DNA of 64,000 nt from the NCBI GenBank assembly GCA_030015575.1, contig CM057337.1, forward strand, positions 341,754,583 through 341,818,582, read 5' to 3'. The first letter of the stretch is position 1; the number at the start of each line of letters is the position of its first letter. The position numbers and the translations under genes are program-made. Source of the stretch: Agapanthus africanus (Eukaryota; Streptophyta; Magnoliopsida; Asparagales; Amaryllidaceae). The notes below the pieces were generated by a model. It saw only the letters and a list, made by a program, of their open reading frames with translations, did no database searches and was not told the DNA's origin. Positions 57,825-64,000 of the stretch are shown here, in pieces.

Positions 57825-60710
57825 ATGTCACGCCTTAATCAAGATAATAATACGGATGTATTGACAAAACCCACTTGTTATACTGCGCTAAGGAACATTG
57901 GCCCGCTCCAACTTATAATTGTTATAAGACAGAGCAGGAAATAGGGGATTACCAGAATACCCGTGCCGCCAAAACGAAGAAAGTGCATGTTGATGCATCT
58001 TCTTCGGGTGTGTTCATTACACAGAACTGTTTCTTAAATATCCTTTACGTCCTGGGTATTTGATACCGGATCAGGATCCTACATAAGTAATTTGTTACGT
58101 GGGCTACAGATAGGTAGAGAACTGAGAACGGGTGATAAGTTTCATGAGATGGAAACGGTACAATTGTTGCAGCCAAGTCTGTTGGTAGTTATCACCCTGT
58201 ATTACCATAATACATTGATTCTGAACGAATGTTATTAGATACCGAACCTGATATACAACATCATATCAGTCTCTTTATAAGTAAAGAAAGGATATAATTT
58301 TGTATTGTTGGATAATGTTTTGAACATTTCCTATATCAAGAGTTGATCGGTTTAGGCACGTTATCTAAAAGCATAGACGTTCTAAATCAAACCACAGTTC
58401 TTAACGTACAGAACACACATAAGAGGAAGAGTTCAGAAATGAACGAATGTTTCTTGAGGCATTGTAGACTAGGTCATATCAATGCGACCCGACTAGCTAA
58501 GTTACATTTAGATGCATATTTAAATTAGTTTGAATTTACATCTTTTGAAACTTGCCGGTCATGTCACAAAGATAAGATGACCACAGCTCTGTTTATTGGA
58601 AACATAGAAAAAGTTAGTGAAATCTTGGGATTGATACATGATGATGTATGTAAGTTCCCCGTCTACACATGCCAGGACCGGTTTTTGTACTTCATTACAT
58701 TCTCTGATGATCTCTCAAGATTCAGACATATGTTCCTGTTGAAACACAAGTATAAACCTTTAGAGATATTCACAGAATATAAGTTAGAAGTAGAGAACCA
58801 AAACGGGTACAAGTATTATGTCCTTTGATGTGATCAGGGAGGAGAATACTTGAGCACGGGATTCCTGGACTGTTCTAAAGGAGAATGAGATTCTCTCTCA
58901 GCATTACTCCTCCGTATACACCACAGCATGTCGGTGTATCGGGGCAGAGCAATTTCACCCTATTAGATATGTTGCGCTCTATGATGAGTACTACTGAGTT
59001 TCCTATTTCCTTTTGGGAGTTATGCACTTGAGAAGCTGCATACCAATTGAATAGAGTTCAAATCAGATCAGTTACCTACCACTTCATATGTGATATGGAA
59101 TGGGAATAGCCCATATCTTAAGTAAGTTAAGATTTGGGGATGTTCGGCCTATGTCTAAAAGAAAAATTCGGACAAGCTCGAGGCAAGGTCAGTTCTGTAG
59201 AAGTTTGTTGGATATCCCAAGCATTTGCAAGGGAATATCTTCAACCAAACCGAGGAACAAAAGATGTTTTGTTTCTCAGCATGTCACCTTTGTGAAAGGG
59301 AATTTCTTGTGAAGAAATTATTGGACATGAGGTAGAACTGGAAAGAGTTCCAGCTATACAAACTGCAGCTGATGATTTGGTAGAACCAAAGGATTCAATA
59401 GTTTCCAACGAACCTCAGCCTCTCCGCCGATCTAGTAGGGTTCCTCACCCACCTGAGAGATACTTCGGTTTTTCTATGACAGTGGGAGAGAGGATTGCAT
59501 CATGAGATGATGGCCTAACTAGTTTCGAGCAGGCCATCAGGAGTGGGATTCTGTAAGAATGGCTGGATGCTTAGCGATCTGAGATAGAATTTTTATACAC
59601 CAACAAAGTATGGAATTTGGTTGCTTTATCTGAAGGGTTAAATCCCTATCAGGAGCAAGTATATCTTGAGAAGATTACTTGGTGTACATGGAAAAGTTGA
59701 GATTTTCAAAGCTATGCTTAAGTCCATCCAGATCCTACTTGCCACGGCTACATACCATGACTACGATATCTGGTGGTTAGGTGTCATGACTGCTTTTCTA
59801 AAATGATGTTTTGGAAGACAGCGTCTATAAGTACACAGCCAGAGGGCTTCGTAGACAGTAGGAGCAGCGGAAACGTGTGCAAGTTGTTTTATGCGATAAA
59901 GCAGGCATCGCAGAGTTGGAACATCTGTTTTAATGTGGAAGTCAAAGAGTTTGACTTCATCAAAATGGTAGATGAACCTTGTATATAAAAAAAGCTAGTA
60001 GAGAGTATGGTGGTGATCCTCGCAGTGTACGTGGATGACATACTCTTGATATGGAAGGAGTTTCCTTTGCTACGCTCGGTCAATCTCCGTTTATCACAAG
60101 CATTCTCCATATAGGATCAAAGCGATACCTCCTAAATCCTGAGTTATGGATTTATGAGGTAGATCTATTTGGATGTTAGGATTCTCACTAGCTGTAGTGA
60201 GATGGTATCAATCGATCCTGAGGAGAATCACTGGAAAGGTTCCAGGGTGGTAAGGACGACTGAATGTAAGTCGCAGGCATTGTCTTTACCATCAGTTGAG
60301 GGACGGTATGTTGGAAGAGTTCCAAGCTAGAAACCGTGACATACTATACGATTAAAGGCAAGATACATCGTTACCAAGGATGCTACCAAAGAGGCAGTCT
60401 GGATATATATAAGTTCATGAGATGAACTTCGTTCCTACCATTGTATGACAATGGAGTTATGGCTTTAGCCAAGGAACCACCGTCCCATCAAAAATCCAGA
60501 TATAATTCTTAGGCAGTATCACCTGATTATGGAGATGGTTGATCTCCAGAGAGATCAAGGTTAGGAGAGTAGACACAGAGGACAACAGCGCGGATCCACT
60601 CACGAAGGCCTTTTTCCCAGTAGAGACTTTTATGGGATGGTTGAGTATGAGATACTTCAACCACAGCTAATTGTTGGGTATGCGATACCACAACAGATGG
60701 CCCTAGTGCA
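57825..60710 (+). pseudogene. Element D pol (gag-less), heavily decayed
   Basis: The ATG at 57825 begins the same gag-less N-terminus as N2 (SRLNQDNNTDVLT..). Protease is frameshifted near the WVLDTGSGS site (58055). Pieces of the pre-integrase (RHCRLGHINATRL near 58460), integrase core, hinge (LRRSSRVPHP near 59430) and RT with VYVDDILLI (near 60030) remain, separated by frameshifts. RT lost its VAKGFRQ..FSPVA region near 59722. RNase H is reduced to scraps. Deletions near 60180, 60235 and 60440 are shared with N1. It ends at the PPT gtgcaagtgggagat (60706-60720). Confidence 0.87.
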
Positions 60711-60720
60711 AGTGGGAGAT

Positions 60721-62916
60721 TGTTAGTTATATGTATGCCCTAGAGGCCATTACTGTACATATGATGTATATTGTAATGGATGCTTGGAAATATATTGGGA
60801 GGACTTTCTTGCTCGACATGATAGTATGCTATCTGGTTGTACTTTATCTTAACATGTACGCTGATTGTCTCTATGTTATATGTTGATGAACCCCTTAGGA
60901 TATGTACTCGACTAGTGGGACTATGATGAGATCATACTAGTGGGGCCACGGTAGTCGACGAGTACATACTATAACTGTTCCTAGTCGAGGGTGTATCGAG
61001 ACAGGGCAACAATACACCAGAGTAGACCTAGCGTATACGCATCTTGACCCATATGATGGGCGATGGATGATCCCATATCCATCGGTGTTTGACATCAAGG
61101 ATGGTGTACGGGTGCTCAGTGGAGACTGGGTACACTGGACGGACTCACCGAGAACTCCCAGATGGTATTATACACCACGTCAGATGGCAGTTCTCTGGTG
61201 ACACTGGTACAGGTTAGTCTGTAGACCCGAGATCGTCGTAGAGCCTTGTGTGATTCCCACTATGCTTTGATTTCCATCATACCACGTCTAAGAGGGTGTG
61301 CAAAAAGGTGGCTTTTAGGTACTATCCCGAATCATATGGAGGCAATAAACGATAGGAAGGGTTTCGTCTCTTCCGGTATAAGGAGTTGATGTTGCGCTGT
61401 GTTCGATTGGCTATAACTGGAAATCCCTGGCCATGGTTGCTGAGATCTACTGGTAAGTGTTATCAGTAGTTTCTTGAACTGTTATAGACCTCATATCGAC
61501 ACGACTTATCAAGCTACTGGGGTCTGACGTTTACCACCCCTAGGCGAGATATGCGACATATCAGACGAAGAGACCGGACTGTACGGGAGTGTTACTGATT
61601 GGATTCGCAGGAGAATGTACAGGCTTGCTTGTTGATCTTCTGATCGCTCAATACCTGGTGGTTGTTACGTTTAACTGACCGATTGCAGCTTGTCGGTATT
61701 TGATATGATCATCACCTACTGCCGGCGTACTGACGATTCTTTAGAGTCCTACACAGAGCTTTCTTGGCTCAGGAAAAACGGAGTAGGAGCACATATATGA
61801 TATGTGCGGGACCGAGAACAATACGTTTATGTGATACCGTATTAGATTCTCGCGATATGAGATATCGGCCGGATATATGTGATATAGCCGGGTCATCGGA
61901 TCAAGTGTTGATTCGATGAACTGATACAGGTTATATTAGTCGATTATTTGTGAAATAGCCGGATTATCGGATCAAGTGTTGATTCGATAACTTAATGTAT
62001 AATTATTTATTAGATATATTAAATTACATTAACTGATATAAGTTCACTAAAAGATTCTTTTTCTTACTCGGGTAATACATTGATATATATGCGATATATG
62101 TTAATTGTATTATTTTATTTTGTTACAGTAAATATTGTATATGTGGTATATAATATTGTAACATGTTAGGGTTATTAATGCAACGTGTTTAGTGGAGATT
62201 AAATATGATTAAGGTATGATTTTGGTTAATTTTTTCTAGAAGCTTCTAGAAGGTTTTCTTTTGTTTCTTGCTAAAGATATTTTCTAAAGATATTTGTTAT
62301 GATATTTGTTAACCCAACCCAACCCTTGACCATATTTAAGTCTCTACATGGGTTAAGTTATCATATTTAACCCATGGTTGCATTTCTAAGCTCACCACAA
62401 TTCATTATTCATCACAAAAGAAATGGTTCTTCTTCTTCCTTCTCTTTTTCAATGGAAAAGCTTACTAGCTTTTTCATTATTGATGATTTTGAGTGAGATT
62501 AAGAAAATAAATGAGAGCTAAAATCCTACTTCATCATCCTAATCTATCCTAGCCATTTAGATTAGGGTGTTCACTTCATATGCGAGTGAGAGCTTGTGTT
62601 AAAGAAACTTCAAGGTAGATCATCTTAGTTATCGAAGATCGGAAGCAAGTTTGCATCATTCTCTTCGTGGAGCTTCTCTAGAGTCCGGGTACTCGATGAT
62701 CGCAGCGAAGAGACCTCAACATGGAGCTTTAGAAGTGAAGGACTGGACTATAAAGGTTGTAATCCCAAACTCTTAGTGTTAAAGTGTTTAACATGCTTTG
62801 TTTCGCCTAATCTCCAGTTTAAAGATCTTGGTTAGGATTGTTCGGCACGTCTAAATTTTAAATCGGGTATGGTTGATGCCTTGTAGACCCTTGTAAGAGT
62901 GCCTATTAACCCTGCA
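60721..62916 (+). repeat. 3' LTR of element D (2196 bp)
   Basis: It starts TGTTAGTTATATGTATGCCC and ends CTATTAACCCTGCA, followed by TSD CTGAA. Confidence 0.93.
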
Positions 62917-62921
62917 CTGAA

Positions 62922-64000
62922 GATCCTGAACGGACTCGGGCTTTGAGCGTTCCAACGTTTAGACCTTTTTGGTCAGCTCTTGGAATGTTTTAAGGCCTGC
63001 GGTGCACAGGAAAGGTTTCATCCTGTCCTTCAGATTTTCTATAAGAAGACTGACAGAATGGTCTTGCTCCAACGGCGGTTCACATTTGACAGAGAGATTG
63101 CGCCATCGGACTATAAAATCCATGTTGTTTTCGTTGTCCTTTGGCTCTGTCCTTACGAGGTCGGCAATGGTGATTTTATCGCTGACACTCATGAACCTTT
63201 GCTTGAACATGGATTCTATTTGAGCGAACGTCGTGATCGAGTCATCTGGTATGCTTGCATACTAATCGAAAGAAACATCCGTCAAGTTATTAACAAACTA
63301 ACGGAGAAGGAGCGCATCATTGCTCCCAGTATTTGCGCATGATGCTTTAAATTGGGCAATGTGCCGGTTCGCATTTCCCGTCCCATCGAACCATTCAAAT
63401 TTGGGGACGACATAGCCAGTGGGAAACTCCACAAGATCGTACGGAGAAGGATATAGTCTCCTGCTGCTGCTGGCATCTTTCTGCTCTCCGGTTTTGGCTA
63501 CCAATGTTTTGACTTTGTTGGCAACCAAATCCATGATTTGATCTTGAGTTAGCGGGTTGTTGTCATCGGCCGCCATGACATTTCCCGAGATAGGATGCGA
63601 CTGGCTTTCGTGCGGTCCGCCCACCTTTGGATTTGAGGGAATAGGCGTCGGCTGTCTCGGGACACCATTTCCCGGTTCATGAGCAGAGCCCCGCGCTTGA
63701 TTGGGCGGCTGAGAGGCAAGTTGGGCCATAAGCGGTAAGACGACATTTGTCAAGTCGTCGATCTCTGAGTAAAGCTTGGCCATCTCCTTGTTTTTTCTTC
63801 TGAGCTGTTTTTGGAGCTCTTGGAGAAGTTGCTACTCTGCGGTCTTAGGATGTAAAGTTGGCTCATCTTCGCTTTCCGAGCCCGACTCCTCATGAACTGA
63901 GGGCTCTCTCTGCCTATCAGCCTCACTGGGAGGATTTTCATCACCCTCCGGAGGATGCTGGTCTTGAGAAGTGACAGCTATATTCACACCAGGTTGGATT
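62922..64000 (-). pseudogene. Element G gag, N-terminal blocks (runs off the window)
   Basis: Minus strand. From 64000 an acidic Pro/Glu/Ser-rich part (..DENPPSEADRQREPS..) meets one TAG near 63830, then a likely coiled coil (LLQELQKQLRRKNKEMAKLY) leading into 63783-63298. That frame carries PYDLVEFPTGYVVPKFEWFD, the hallmark of Tat-type Gag. A frameshift follows, and 63210-62959 contains the retrotransposon-gag helical domain (MFKQRFMSVSDKITIADL..). It ends in TAA at 62961-62959, short of D's insertion site. The protein would form the particle shell. The true start is probably outside the window. Confidence 0.75.

Larger units (their letters stand above)
52606..62916 (+). mobile_element. Element D: full-length gag-less copia element with decayed pol
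   Basis: LTRs at 52606-54776 and 60721-62916, TSD CTGAA at 52601-52605 and 62917-62921, total 10311 bp, inserted in the gag of G. It is a sister of N1: they share a leader block of about 440 bp and several pol deletions. The LTRs differ at about 13 of the first 255 positions. Confidence 0.94.
5532..64000 (-). mobile_element. Element G: Tat-like Ty3/gypsy element, gag without visible pol, split by three copia insertions
   Basis: On the minus strand, gag enters from beyond 64000, continues in four blocks (64000-62922, 52605-52233, 41837-41485, 10460-9762), then tandem repeats (9758-7140), a polypurine tract (7018-7005) and the 3' LTR (7004-5532). Blocks are separated by copia elements D, C and B with matching TSDs. 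Without insertions about 6.7 kb is visible. No protease, RT, RNase H or integrase motif occurs between the gag stop at 9762 and the LTR. Gag type and the repeat-filled 3' region are typical of the Tat lineage (Retand/Ogre relatives). The 5' LTR should lie beyond the window. Confidence 0.8.

Noticed and set aside
10461..62916. Endogenous pararetrovirus
   Set aside because: Integrase, paired LTRs and 5-bp TSDs are present, and no movement-protein or coat-protein signal was seen; the domain order is that of Ty1/copia.

Overview
The window is an intergenic block of a repeat-rich plant genome. It holds no host gene, rRNA, tRNA or CRISPR array that I can support. Almost all of it is nested LTR retrotransposons: Ty1/copia elements with long LTRs of about 2.1-2.2 kb and a Ty3/gypsy element of the Tat group. 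The copia LTR start (TGTTAG..ATGCCCTAGAGGCC), the initiator-Met primer-binding site (TGGTATCAGAGCC) and the PR-IN-RT-RH order point to the Angela/BARE group. The species cannot be named from the sequence.

The nesting can be read from target-site duplications (TSDs). Positions 1-2344 are old sequence, probably a minus-strand gypsy LTR. Element A (copia, plus) starts at 2345 with its 5' LTR and leader. It is interrupted at 5532 by element G (Tat-like gypsy, minus), whose 3' LTR is 5532-7004 and which runs off the right edge. G's gag is split by three full-length copia elements: B (10461-41484, TSD ATCCC), C (41838-52227, TSD AACAC) and D (52606-62916, TSD CTGAA). B is itself split by N1 (16190-26580, minus, TSD ACATA) and N2 (28351-38568, plus, TSD GAGAT). 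With insertions removed, all five complete copia elements are 10.2-10.4 kb, which supports the reconstruction.

The elements differ in coding content. C has a full gag with zinc knuckle and a complete pol, broken only by one frameshift and one stop codon. B, N2, D and N1 all lack the gag body: a short peptide of about 45 residues leads directly to the protease motif. D and N1 also share pol deletions, so that lineage moved after its pol was broken. G has gag but no visible pol; its gag stop is followed by tandem repeats, a polypurine tract and the LTR. The locus is therefore mostly elements that would need proteins from relatives.

The strongest non-coding signal lies in the copia leaders. All five complete elements carry three copies of a small hairpin-forming motif at nearly constant spacing (about 93 and 81-85 bp). 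The three copies within one element share the same loop, while the loop differs between elements. A longer GC-rich inverted repeat lies near the primer-binding site in all five. These look like candidate RNA packaging or dimerisation signals.
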